Source: Macrophomina tecta (Eukaryota; Ascomycota; Dothideomycetes; Botryosphaeriales; Botryosphaeriaceae). From it: a stretch of 64,000 bases of DNA. A program made the translations under genes and the position numbers. Location of the stretch: contig JAKSGN010000005.1 in NCBI GenBank assembly GCA_024180945.1, positions 3,100,001 through 3,164,000 on the forward strand. Reading direction: 5' to 3'. Positions 9,554 through 21,200 of this stretch are shown piece after piece; within the stretch, counting starts at the first letter, position 1, and each line of letters opens with the position of its first letter. The notes below the pieces were generated by a model. The model saw only the letters and a list, made by a program, of their open reading frames with translations. It ran no database searches and was not told the origin of the DNA.

Positions 9554-11949
9554 ATGCTGGGAAGCACTAGCCGTGGAGCACCGGATCAGCAGAGCGATAT
9601 TCCTGCAGCCAGGGCAATCAAGAGAAAGTACACGTCCAAAGCTTGCGAGGAATGCCGCCGTCGTCGTGCTAAGGTATCGCTTACGGCCTGCAACCTTCCC
9701 GACTTTCCTGGCAAAACAGACCGTTTCGAATTTTTGGATACCATTACTAATTTTAACAAGTGCGATGGTGCAAAACCAGCGTGTACTCGATGCACGGGTC
9801 GCGGCATTGAATGCCACTTCCGCTTCGAGGAAGACGGACGCCGCCCAGCCCCCAAATCATACGTGCAACTTCTACGGAACCGGATCGAAGTCTTGGAGCG
9901 CGCCTTGCGGGCGAACGGAATCGATGTAGATGCCGCCGTGGCACAAGCTATAGCGGATGGCGGCCCTGTTGTCGCGCCGTCAGCGGACCCGAATGCACCA
10001 ACGAGCTTCGAGTCTGAGGCAGGTGCAAGCTCAACCCAATTCGAAGAGCTACGTGTCGCATTCGAGGGAGCTCTTTCCCTGGATGAATCATTGAACTTTG
10101 ATCAGGACGGTGAGATACGGTATTATGGACCTACTAGCGGGCGTATGGACTTCCAGCCCACCGGATCTGGCGGCCGTGACTCCCCCCCCGGGACGCAAAG
10201 TGATAATACTTCAAGATATATCTCACCACGTCAAGAGCATACACTTCTCTTACGAGCAGCAGATAATGAAGTTCAAGTTCCAACTGACCTGAAGGCGGAG
10301 CTTATTGACAACTACTTCGCATGGGACGGGCCCTGGTTTCATGTCGTCAACGAAGAGCTCTTCCGAAAGAGTGAGCCGATCAATGGCAGGTACTCAAGTC
10401 CTCTTCTCTTGAACTGTATCCTTGCTATCGGGTCTCGATTCTCTGACAGAACAGAGCTCCGTACTAATCCAAATGATGCCAACACGGCCGGAAAAGCATT
10501 CCTGGAAAAGGCTGAAGAGCTGCTACAATACGAACTTAAGTTTCCGAACATCACCACAGTACAAGCACTGTCCCTTATTGGCACTATGTATTTTGTAGGT
10601 CATTCATTGAGCATGAAGCTGCATCTTATAGACTGATTTCCTCAGGCAATTGGAGCCGATGCACCTGGGTGGATGCATCACGGGATGGGAATGCGCTTGG
10701 CGCTTGATCTCGGCCTAAATCTAGATGCAGCCGCATTATCCGGATCGCACTTAATACCCTCGGAAGAACTGGAGCTGAGAAGGCAATTATACTGGGCAAT
10801 GTACACCAACGATAAGCTGGCGGCAGGCTACACTGGCCGCGTCTGCACGATGCTGGTAAAATTCCTTCTTCGAATGCAGCGGCAGCAAGAAAAGAACACT
10901 GATCATGCTGTTCAAAAGGATGCTCAAGGCTCCGTCAACATCAACTCAAATTCAAAACCGTTTCAGACTGCAATGATGTCCTTGAGTCGGATTTACGAAA
11001 AGATCATGACCAACTTGTGAGCCTCCCCGTGCGTTCACATACGAATCTTGAAAATGACAACTTGTGAAAAAGGTACGCCCCGAAGCCGTTGCTGAGAGGG
11101 CCGCAGAAGATCCCCTTTCTCTCCTCCTGCATCCTCGAACTCAAGACCTGGTTTTACGATCTCCCCCCGGAGATGCGCATCGACCGCGCCTTCCGGAATC
11201 CCGTCTGCCCCCAGGTCTACACCACGCACATGGTCTACCATACATCCTACATCATCCTAATGCAGCCATTCCTGGTGCGGCCCCGCAACTCCTCCCAGAC
11301 TACGGCCGCGGCCGCCCGGCCCGAGAACCACGCCATTACCAAGAAAGCCGACGCCATCTGCTACGAAGCCAGCCGGCAGCTAGTTCTCGTCGCGCGCAAG
11401 TACCGGCAAGCGTACGGCTCTTTCCGCAAGAGCCCCATCACGGCGACACACTGCACGCTGTCGGCGGCGCTGGTGCTGCTGCGGCTGGCGCGCCAGAACA
11501 ACGACGGCGGCGACAGCGCCAAGACGATCAGTGCCAAAGACATCCGTATGATCGAAGACTGCCTGCAGGTCCTCAAGGAGCTCTCAACGGCCTGGAACAT
11601 CGCCAAGAAGATCAGGGACAGCCTCGTCAAGCTGTACCAGCAGCTGCGAAGCGCCTCGGAGGACGTGGGCCAGAGCTCGGGGCTCGGGCCGCCGAATACG
11701 GACAGCGGCAGCTCGGCGACGTCGGATCCTCTCCTGGCGACGCAGATGCTGGCCGCCGAGCAGGCCGAGGCGTTTCCGCAAGCGTTCTCAGGCGATTCGG
11801 CGCCTGAGGTGCCGGAAAGCATGAGTTTGGCGGATTTTTCGGAGGAGATGCTGTTTGACGATTCGTTGTGGGTGAATACGGGGCTGGATCCTACGCTGGA
11901 TTCTTTGACGAGTGATTACAACAGCTTCGACATTCTGGGCCAATGGTAA
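9554..11949 (+). CDS. Zn2Cys6 transcription factor with fungal-specific TF domain
   Basis: Four exons, 9554-9673, 9761-10594, 10646-11016 and 11073-11949, give 733 residues; all joins keep phase. The start is the ATG at 9554. The binuclear zinc cluster uses Cys31, 34, 41, 48, 51 and 58 (CEECRRRRAK, then CDGAKPACTRC), with a basic stretch before it and a coiled region after it (LLRNRIEVLERALRANG). The first intron lies inside the zinc cluster, just before the third Cys, a common place in this family. The middle (about residues 300-560) matches the fungal-specific TF domain, with APGWMHHGMGMRLALDLGLN and ELRRQLYWAMYTNDKLAAGYTGR. An acidic C-terminus (FSEEMLFDDSLW) may activate transcription. 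It converges on the siderophore NRPS, with 290 bp between their stop codons, so it could be a pathway regulator, but nothing in the sequence proves that. Confidence 0.88.
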
Positions 11950-12239
11950 TATAGCAAAGTATGTCAGCTTTTACGTCACTGACTTCCCGGTTGCAGGCTT
12001 TAACAATCGAACCTCTACACATTTATTGTATATAGTGTCTTGATACCGAAAGCCCAACTTGAAATGAAGGAACCTCCCCCCTCCTCCCTAAAAAAAGAAA
12101 AAAAAAAAAAAAGTAAAGAATCCGTTGCCATCTATGCCATTCTATCAGAAAATGGATATGCGAGAAACCAAATTGAGGGGAAAATATTCAACGAAACAAC
12201 AATATGAAAGTATTGGATATCGTTCTCCAGCCGCAATCA

Positions 12240-15200
12240 TCACTCCATCATCCTCTTAAACTCCTCCGCCATATCCTTTACCAGCTGGTCAGCCTTCTGA
12301 ACATTTAGCAGATCTGCGTTGCAGAATACACCCATATTCAGTCTACCCGCCTGGACCGTCGCCTCAATGTCCAGCGAATGCTGCACAAACACGTCAGTAA
12401 ACTCATCCATCACAGGGATCCGACGAAGTCAACTTACTGAATAAGCTTCGCCCACCACATTCCTTCTCAACTCCTTCGGCACCTCAAAAGCCGCGCACAC
12501 ACCCTCCTCCACCTCACTCTTCTCAACCCTTGCCCACCCCTCCTTCAACCCCTCATTCTCTGCCTCCCTCACCTTCACACCAACGTCCATCTTCCTCTCG
12601 TCCTCATCCTCACCCTCAGGCAGTTTCAAGAAGTTTGCAAACGAATCCACCTTCACACCCGTCCACCTCTCAATTTCCCACAACCCCGTCCCCGCGAATT
12701 CGAGGCTCCCAATGTCCCTCAGGTCCGCCTGCACTTGCCTCGCGAGCTCGAAGACCGACTTCGCGAGCGGCGCACGCACGCGCAGAGGGACGAGGTTAAC
12801 CGTCGGCGCAGGGACAGCGGCAAGGCCGTCAATTGCATGGCTGCGGTTGGCGAGCCAGATGCCGAAGACGACGTCGGCGGCTTCATCCTGAGTACCGGTC
12901 AAGCGGGCGTATAGGCGCGCGTAAGCGGCCATGAAGACTGCCTGTATGCTGATTCCCTGCTTGACGGCAGCGGCTTCGAGGGAGGCGATGGACTGGCCGC
13001 AGATATTGGGTCTGAAGACGCTGACGCGGCCGGGGCGGGCGGAGGACGGTTGCGAGAGGCGTGCAGGTGCAGGGGGTAGGCCCTTGAGGTACGCGGTCCA
13101 GAAAGCACGGCGTTTGGAGAGAGAGTCGGGTGAAGCGGTTGCGGCGATGAGGGAAGGGAAGGATGCCGTGGAGGCGAGGCACATGGTCGGCTTGTTGCAG
13201 AGCGACTCGAATTGATGCATCAAAATCGGCAGGCTGACACCGTCGTATAGTGCGTGGTGGATCTTGAGCGTGATCTTCCAGCCATCGTGTTGTTTTGTAG
13301 CAATAAGCTTCACGAAGGGTTGCGTAGGCCTCGCCGGCACCGATTCCCATTGGTGAAGTGGTTCTTGCTCCTCCGAGTGTCTAGAGAGGGCATTTCTGAA
13401 CTTTTGCGAAACCCTGTGGATCAAGGATCTTGTGCGAGAAGGGCTACGGTTCTTCCGTGGCTTTTTGGGGCTCCTGGTATTGATGGACTGGAATCCGTGC
13501 TCGGCCTGCTTAAGGATCACCTGAATAAACGGCCTATCTGTGTTTCCAGTTGCCACCAGGGTGGTGCGTAGAATGGGGTTAGCGGAGATGAGAGCATTCC
13601 AGGCTTCGCGAAGACGTGTCTCATCGACGGACTCCTTGATGTAGTACTCGAATGCAGGAAACATGAGAGTACCCTCCGTCTTCTGCCAGACTGACAACAT
13701 GTAAACTTGACCGGCGGTGGCAGGCATGACTCCCTCGACATTGTTAGAAGCAGTGCCAGTCTCCTTCAATAACTTGTCCACATCCAACGGCTGCAGTGAG
13801 TCGGCCATGAGCTCCTCCGGGGAAGCTTCAGGAGCAGCCGTGGTAGCTTGACGGCTCTCAACGATCTGCCCCATCTTGTCAACGGTAGCGGCCCGTAGCA
13901 TTTCACTGACGCTAAGCTTGATCGATTTCTTCTTGAGCAGCGAAGAGACCTTGATAGCGCTAATGGAGTCTAAACCCAGGTGGAACATGGTCAGATCCTT
14001 TGTGATCTCGGATTCGGGAACCTTCGAGACCGTAGAGAGAACCTCCCTGATCTGTGATTCGACTTCAGTCCATTCGGTTGAGTGATGCGTGCCGTTGGCC
14101 GTTGGTTTTTCGCTTATTTGGCTGTCGGTCTCTGCGGATAAATCCTTGAACGCAGGCAGGCCGCATACCGACGTGCCAGAGTCGCCAAAAGCAACAGCAT
14201 CAGCATCCGGAGATTCAACAATGCTCTTGAAGACAGCATCAATCCGTCGGAGAAGCTCTTCAGTACCGGCTTCGTCGAACACACTTGACTTGCATGCTGT
14301 GCGCCATACCAAGTCATCTCCAACAGTCTCCATTTCGACTGCGACCGGGTATTCCATATCGGCAGTGCCCCCGACAGATTCGTAAAGCGTGCCGGAGGCA
14401 TCCGTGTTGTTGTCTGTCGGCTTAGTCTGGAAGATGAAAAGGGAGTCGAAGAGAGACTTTCCACCAGTCTCAGCCATTGCCTTAGCCTTGCGGAGCGGAA
14501 AGTGCTGGAACTGTCTTATTGTGCTGATATTCTCTTGCATGTATCTCAGCATCTCCTTCTTGGTACCGTGGATAATCGACCGGACAGCTACAGTGTTCAT
14601 TGTCGGGAACATGACCTCCTCTGCTTCCTGGCTGTCACGTCCAGAGAGCACAACTCCGAAGACGAGGTCGAGCTTGCCAAGGTAAGAAGCCAGGACGAAC
14701 GACCAGCAGGTCTGACCCAAAGCTTGCAGAGTAATTCCAGCATTCTTGCAGAAGGAGCGGAGAGTGTCGACTTGAATTGATCCAGTGCGCTCCTTGCGGT
14801 AGACTTCCAACTTGGCATTAGCGTTCTCCGTATAGCTCTGTGACAACAATCCGCTTGGCGCACCGCCGAGGAAGTCACGCCAGAAGCTCGCCGCTCTATC
14901 TCCGGATGCATTGAGTATATCTTCGAGGACATGTTCGTAACCTGGCCTTGCCCACGCACTACCTACGTAGGTACTTTGAACGTCGCTGTGGAGCAATCCC
15001 AGAGACCAGCCATCGTACAGAGCATGTGCAATGGACAAGGCAAGGAAGGTCTCAGAATCTGCATGGATGATGGTAAGCTGAAGCAAATCCCTCTTTCCAC
15101 TTTTCTTAGCCGTCTCAATCCTGACGTGGTCCAGGATACCACTGATTTCTGCCTGCGATTGGGCGTGGACTTCCCGAACAGCCGGCTCATGCGGCTTGTA

Positions 15201-18200
15201 GACCACTTGAGCGAACGACATATCAAAATCTGGATCATCTACTTCCTCAAAGTCCGTGCGTAGGATAGGGTTGCCCTGGAAGACGCTCAACCAGGACTGT
15301 TTTAGCTTCTCAAGGTTAACTCCAGGCGCCAGCTTCAGAACATCATGGTTGAAGTAGTGTTGGAAATCCGATGACAGCATCTCCGCGATCATGGCTTCTT
15401 GCAGCGGCGTGGCAGGCAAGATCCTCTCGACCTTCTTCAAGTCAACGCTGTCTGTCTTTCGGAAGTAGTCCACGAGTTTCATCTGCTGAGACTCAAGAGT
15501 AGCGCCCGGCGTGACAGCCTGACTATCGAAAGCTTTCTCGGTGACTTCCTTGGCCATCCGCGGAATAGTCAAGCTACGCATGATTTGGCTGACCGGGAGA
15601 TTAATTCCACTCTTCTTAAGTCTTGAGGACAGCTTGATAGCATCAATACTGTCCAGACCAAACTCAAAGATAGTAGTATGCTCGTCAACCTCGGCAGGCT
15701 CAATACCGGCAAGGGTTGCAATCTCTTCCTGGATACGTCGGGCAACGGGTGTCCATTCGAACCCTTCAACCCCGTTGAGATATCCGTTAGCATGGCAGTT
15801 AACACCATTCATCTCGCTAGTATTGCTGAACTGAATATCGCCCACGGTATCCGAGACAAGCGCCTCGGGGCTGGTGAGGAGATCTGTGAGAGCGGTCTTG
15901 AACTCGGTAAGCAGCCCCGTCAACGTCTGCTGGTCGGCAATATGGCCCTGAGCCACAAGAGTCAGGCCCAAGGTCCCATTACGCTTTTGCTCAACCTCAA
16001 GAGCAAGCGGATAATCGGCTTCGGGTTGGTTTTCAAGTAAAGTCCAGAGTAACTTATCGGGCTCGCCATCTTCAAGCTCCTTCTGGAAGACGAACAGAGT
16101 ATCAAATAGAGGCTGGCTCGGAACCCGTTTGCACCATTTCATGATGTCGCGGAGTGGAGTGTGCTGGTGTGGAAATGCGGAGGTATTGAAATCGTGGCAC
16201 CTGCGGACAACTTGAGCCCATTTGTCATCCTTGCCAAAGCGGAGGTGGAATGGTATGGTATTGAACATCGGTCCAATGGTATTTTCAGCGCCTTCGAAGT
16301 CAATTGACCTGCCAGAAACAACCATGCCAAGAGTGACTGCTCCAGCGAAGTGCTTCTGGAGAACAGATGCCCAGGAGGCTTGCACCAGGGCTTGGTGGGT
16401 GACATCGAGCTTCCTCTTGACGCTCTCGAAAGCATCCAAGCCCTCAAGCGAGACGTTTATGGTGACATCCTTATCCTGCGAAGTTTCAACGAGGCTTGGC
16501 ATGAGACAGGTCTGAGCTGATGAGAGGTGGGAAACCCAGAAGGATTGAGCCTCGGGTGAGCTCTTCAACGGTCCATAAGGTAGAACTTCTAAGAAGCCCG
16601 GGCCGAAATCGATGTCCCGTTCTAATCTGTAGGTTTGTTCCACTTTCTGGAGGAGCATGGGCAGACTAGCGCCATCATACAGGGCGTGCATGATGTGAAT
16701 TGACAGTACATTCATGCCAGGAGCCACAGCAGTGACAAGCTCAAAAGGTCTCTTCAGTTTGTCTCGGTTCTGGGACCACCATTTGAGCTTTCGGGACTCC
16801 AAGAAACTTTCAATCTCCTCAGTGCTCGACACAGGTGTTTCGACCCACGGCAAAGGCTGATCACGGAGGACAACTTGAATGTAACCATTATCCGTGGGGA
16901 TGAAGCTAGCTCGCAGCATCTGAACAGACCGGAAGGCAATCTCCCAAGACTTTTGCAGTCTAGCCAGGTCGACATCGTCGTCCAGCTTGAACTTGAAAGC
17001 TGCAAAGTAGACGGGCTTGTCACTATCCAGAGACCGGGAAATGATACCTTGCTGGAGCGGAGAGCAAGGCGCAATACCCTCAATCTGGTCTTGGTGAACA
17101 CCCAGAGATCGCGCCGCGATGGATCTATACTGGTGTTGGTACGCCGAGATACTCTGTTTTGCCGCTAGTATGGAGCTTCGCTCTGCCGACGCGCTGTTGT
17201 TCTTGGTACTGAGTGCCTTGGCAAGGCGGCTGATAACCGGGTTCTTCATGATCACGGAAGCCTGCGCGTTGCGGAAGCCGGCTTTGCGGAGCGCACCTGA
17301 AAAACCGATTACGGAAATCGAGTCCAGACCAAGTTCAAAAATGCTCGACGTCCGAGAAATATTGCTGTCGTCAACGGAAGCCATGGAAGCAAGGACTTCG
17401 GCAATCTTCTTCTCATCGGCCGAAGAAATAGCACCGCCATCCTCAGAAGAAGTCGAAATTGCTTGAAGTTGCTCTGGACCGAGAGAGGCATACAGCTCCT
17501 TCAACTGCTTGCCATCGGCCTTGTTGTTTGGCGAGAGAGGCATAGACGTGAGCGGGATGAAATGAGTTGGGACCATGTATACTGGAAGTTTCGAGCGACA
17601 GGCTTCCGCGGCAACCTGCATGGCTTCCTTCCCGCCTTGGCTTATCGCGGGCTTCTGCTTCTTGATGAGAGTAGACTTTGTCACAACGAAGCTGACCAAC
17701 TGATCCTTTTGTTGCTTGGGATGCTTTAGCACCAAGGTGGCTACATCCAAGACCTCGGCTTCCGACTGATTGATGACGCTGTTGATCTCTCCAATCTCCA
17801 GACGCTGGCCACGAAGCTTCACTTGATCATCAGCGCGGCCAAGGAAGTCGAAGGACCCATCATGCAAGATGCGGACCAGATCACCTGTGCGATACACCTT
17901 CTCGCCGAATTCCTCAAGGTAAGGGAACTTCTCATTTGTGAGGTCAGGATGGTTGAGGTATCCTTTGCCTACGAGCTTGCCGGAGACGCAGAGCTCACCG
18001 ACAGCACCACGCAGTACAGGAATATTTGTCTTCGGCCTGAAGACAAAAGAACCCACATTATCGAACTGTGGGCCAATGTTTGAAGGCTTTCCGTTATCGG
18101 GGACACGCGGAAACATGGTGACACCAATAGTAGCCTCTGTCGGACCGTAGCCATTGTGGATAACCTCATGCTTTCCCCATGCGTCGAGAATCTCCTGCTT

Positions 18201-21200
18201 CAGAGCTTCACCGCCAGTGATGAAGACACCCTTTGTCAAGGTTGGCACGTCTTCGGGCTGCAGGATCCTGGCCAAGCTTGGAGTCAAGTCGATGTGCGTG
18301 ATACCGAGAGCGGAAATGGCAGCAGCGAGATCCTCGAAGATCAAATCGCGGGGGGCGGAAACAAGTCGGATGCCTTCAGACCACGTCCAGTATTGCTCAA
18401 GAACAGAGACATCGAAGTGGAATGATGCAAATTGGAGCCACCTGGACTCCGCGTCCCAGCGTGGATAGAAAAGTCTGGAGAAGGCCAACATTGCTTGTAC
18501 AGCATTTTCATGGGTCAGTTCACAACCCTTGGGTGTTCCTGTAGTACCCGACGTGTAAAGGCAGTAGCTAAGGTCTTGCGGTGTGACTGCTCTTGACAGT
18601 TGAGGCTTCTCTGGAGACAAAATCGCGTAGTTGACCTCGTCCAGGTTGATAATGGGGACGGCGACTTGACCTTGCAACGCCTCAGTCTGGCTTTTCATCG
18701 AGACGACCATCTGCGCCTTTGAGTCTTCAGTGATGAATGCTTTTCGGGCCACAGGAGCGCCCGGATCCAGAGCGACGTAAGCGCAGCCCGCCTTCAAGAT
18801 TCCGAGGATTCCAAAAGAAGCTTCGGGGCACTTGTCAAAGGAGACAGCAACAAGTCCACCCGGCTCGATACCATGGCTTTTGAGAAGGTTGGCGATCTTG
18901 TTGCCTTCCGCATCCAGCTCCTTGTAAGTCCAGCACTTGCTGGTCACTCTTCCGTCGTCGATATCGGTTGCAAATTCGAATGCAATCTTGTCAGGATGCT
19001 TTCGGGCGCTCCTCTCGACAAATTCATGCAGAAGGGAGACATCGGTTGCGATCTCACGCTCCTTAGGAGGTGTTATCGATAGCATTTCGGGAGAATTCTT
19101 GAATAAATCATCGGCTTGCCCTTCAGGATTGAAGACCAAATCCAGCAATATGCCGTCAAACTGGTCCAGAATTGTCTTAGCCTGTTCTTCTGGGACGCGG
19201 TCAGATCGGTATGTGATTCTGAACTCTAGCCGATCAGCCTCAGTAGGCTCAAGTTCGATGGACACTGCGGCTTCGACGGTGGCATCTTCGTCCACAAGCT
19301 TCCATTGTCGGTAGCCGCCACTCTCGCTGGAAAGCTTCTGGTAGGCAAAAATGGTGTCAAACAGGGCTTCATCAGGATGGCCTGTCCATCTTTGGATCTT
19401 CGTCAGAGGTGTAAACTGATGCTTGCGGACCTCTGTGCTAAACGCCATCATGCTGTCGAGAAGTGCACGGTTACTGGCCGTGCTGCGAGCTGGTAAGGGG
19501 ACCGTGGTGATGCAAGGGAAAGCAACAGACTCCGCGCTTTCCTCAGTCCGGCCAGAGAAAACTACACCGAAAGTAGCGGCCTCCTCACCTATGTATGCGG
19601 ACAACAGGCGAGCCCAGGCTGCTTGGCCGGCAGCTTGCATAGTTATGCCAGACCTACGACAGCCTGCTTCGAGCCGACTTTGGCTTTGAGAGCAGGACTT
19701 AGACAAAACCAATGTTCGGCCGTCTCTGACACGGAGCGGTGTCATATTCGGAAACGGGTTAATGAAGAAATCGTTACTCTTTCCCTCCCAGAATCGCTTG
19801 CTCTCTTCGTTCTCGTCGCTGCTGGACTTGAGAATAGTGCTGAGCACTGGCTCAAACGGCGAAGGCATCGGCTCCCTCCCTTCCGCGCAGAATGCAGCGA
19901 GATCGTCGAGGAAAGTGTGCATACTCTGTGCGTCGTAAAGAGAATGAAGGATGGAGAGATGGACGGACACGCCATTCGGGCCATCCACCAGCAGCACCCG
20001 GAAAGCGCTTTTGTGCAAGCTATTAAGGACTTCTTCGCGAACCTCCTCTCTCCAAGTATTGATACTTTCATGCACGTCCTTTGATGCCTCCATCTTCGAC
20101 ACTGGTGTAGCCGAAGCGCCGACTGAGTAGGTCACCATGACGAATGGGAACTGTGAGCTGTTGAAATGTACGAAGCCAGAGCGCAGAATTTCATGCTTCT
20201 CGAAAAGGACATTCAGTGCTTGCTCCATGCGGCCCACTGAAATGCCTTCGAACTCATATTGCATGTAGTTGAAGTACATCTTCCCTCCCGAGTGCAGGAA
20301 TTGCGAAGTCATTCCAGCCTGAAGAGGAGTGCAAGGGTGCACAGAGACAACATTGGCGGGGTTTATGTTAAGTTCTTGACAAATCAGGGTGCGATACCGA
20401 TCATCGAAGCTCTTGAAGTCAAATGGTCGTCCAGCCAGAGCCTCAGCTTTTCCACTCTGTAAAACAACAGCAAGATCCGCGCAGGTAGGATGCTCGAGGA
20501 CGTCGGATGCCGTGACCTTGAAGTCCTTCTTCCGCAAGGTGGCAGCGACCTGCACAGCACTGATACTATCAAGACCGAGCTGATAGATAGTGGTGTGCAA
20601 GCCAATACTTTCGGGCTTGACCTTAGAAATGTGTGCCATCGCAGCCCGGAGCTCGAGTTCGACCGCAGTCCACTCTCTTTCATCTTGAGCCGGGGTAGCC
20701 TCTTGGCCTGCTTCTTCAGACTCCTGAAATATTGCCTTAAGCGCTCGTTTGTCAATCTTTCCAGCAGCGGAAAGCGGAATGTGGTCCAGAAGTAGGAAGA
20801 ACTTTGGCACCATATAGCTCGGCAGCTTCTCTGCAGCAGCTTTCTTGGCCTGACTCTTGATCTCGTCGGAATCAAGCTCTTCTTTGTTGGATCCAACAGC
20901 CAAGAAGGCTACGATCTGCTCCTTGGAGTCACTCGAAGCCTTGAGAACTTGGGTGCTTACGCTTTGAATGGCCTGATGGGATTCACGCAGGACTGCATTG
21001 ATCTCGCCCAGCTCAACACGCAAACCCCGGATCTTGACCTGATCATCCGCTCGGCCAACGAATTCGAACGTACCATTGGCCAGCATCCGTACGACGTCTC
21101 CGGACTTGTAGAATCGTTGACCATGGCGGAAAACGAACCGCGACTGCGTCATTTCCTGATTGGCATGGTACTCGCGAGCGACCTGGGAACCACCAATGTA

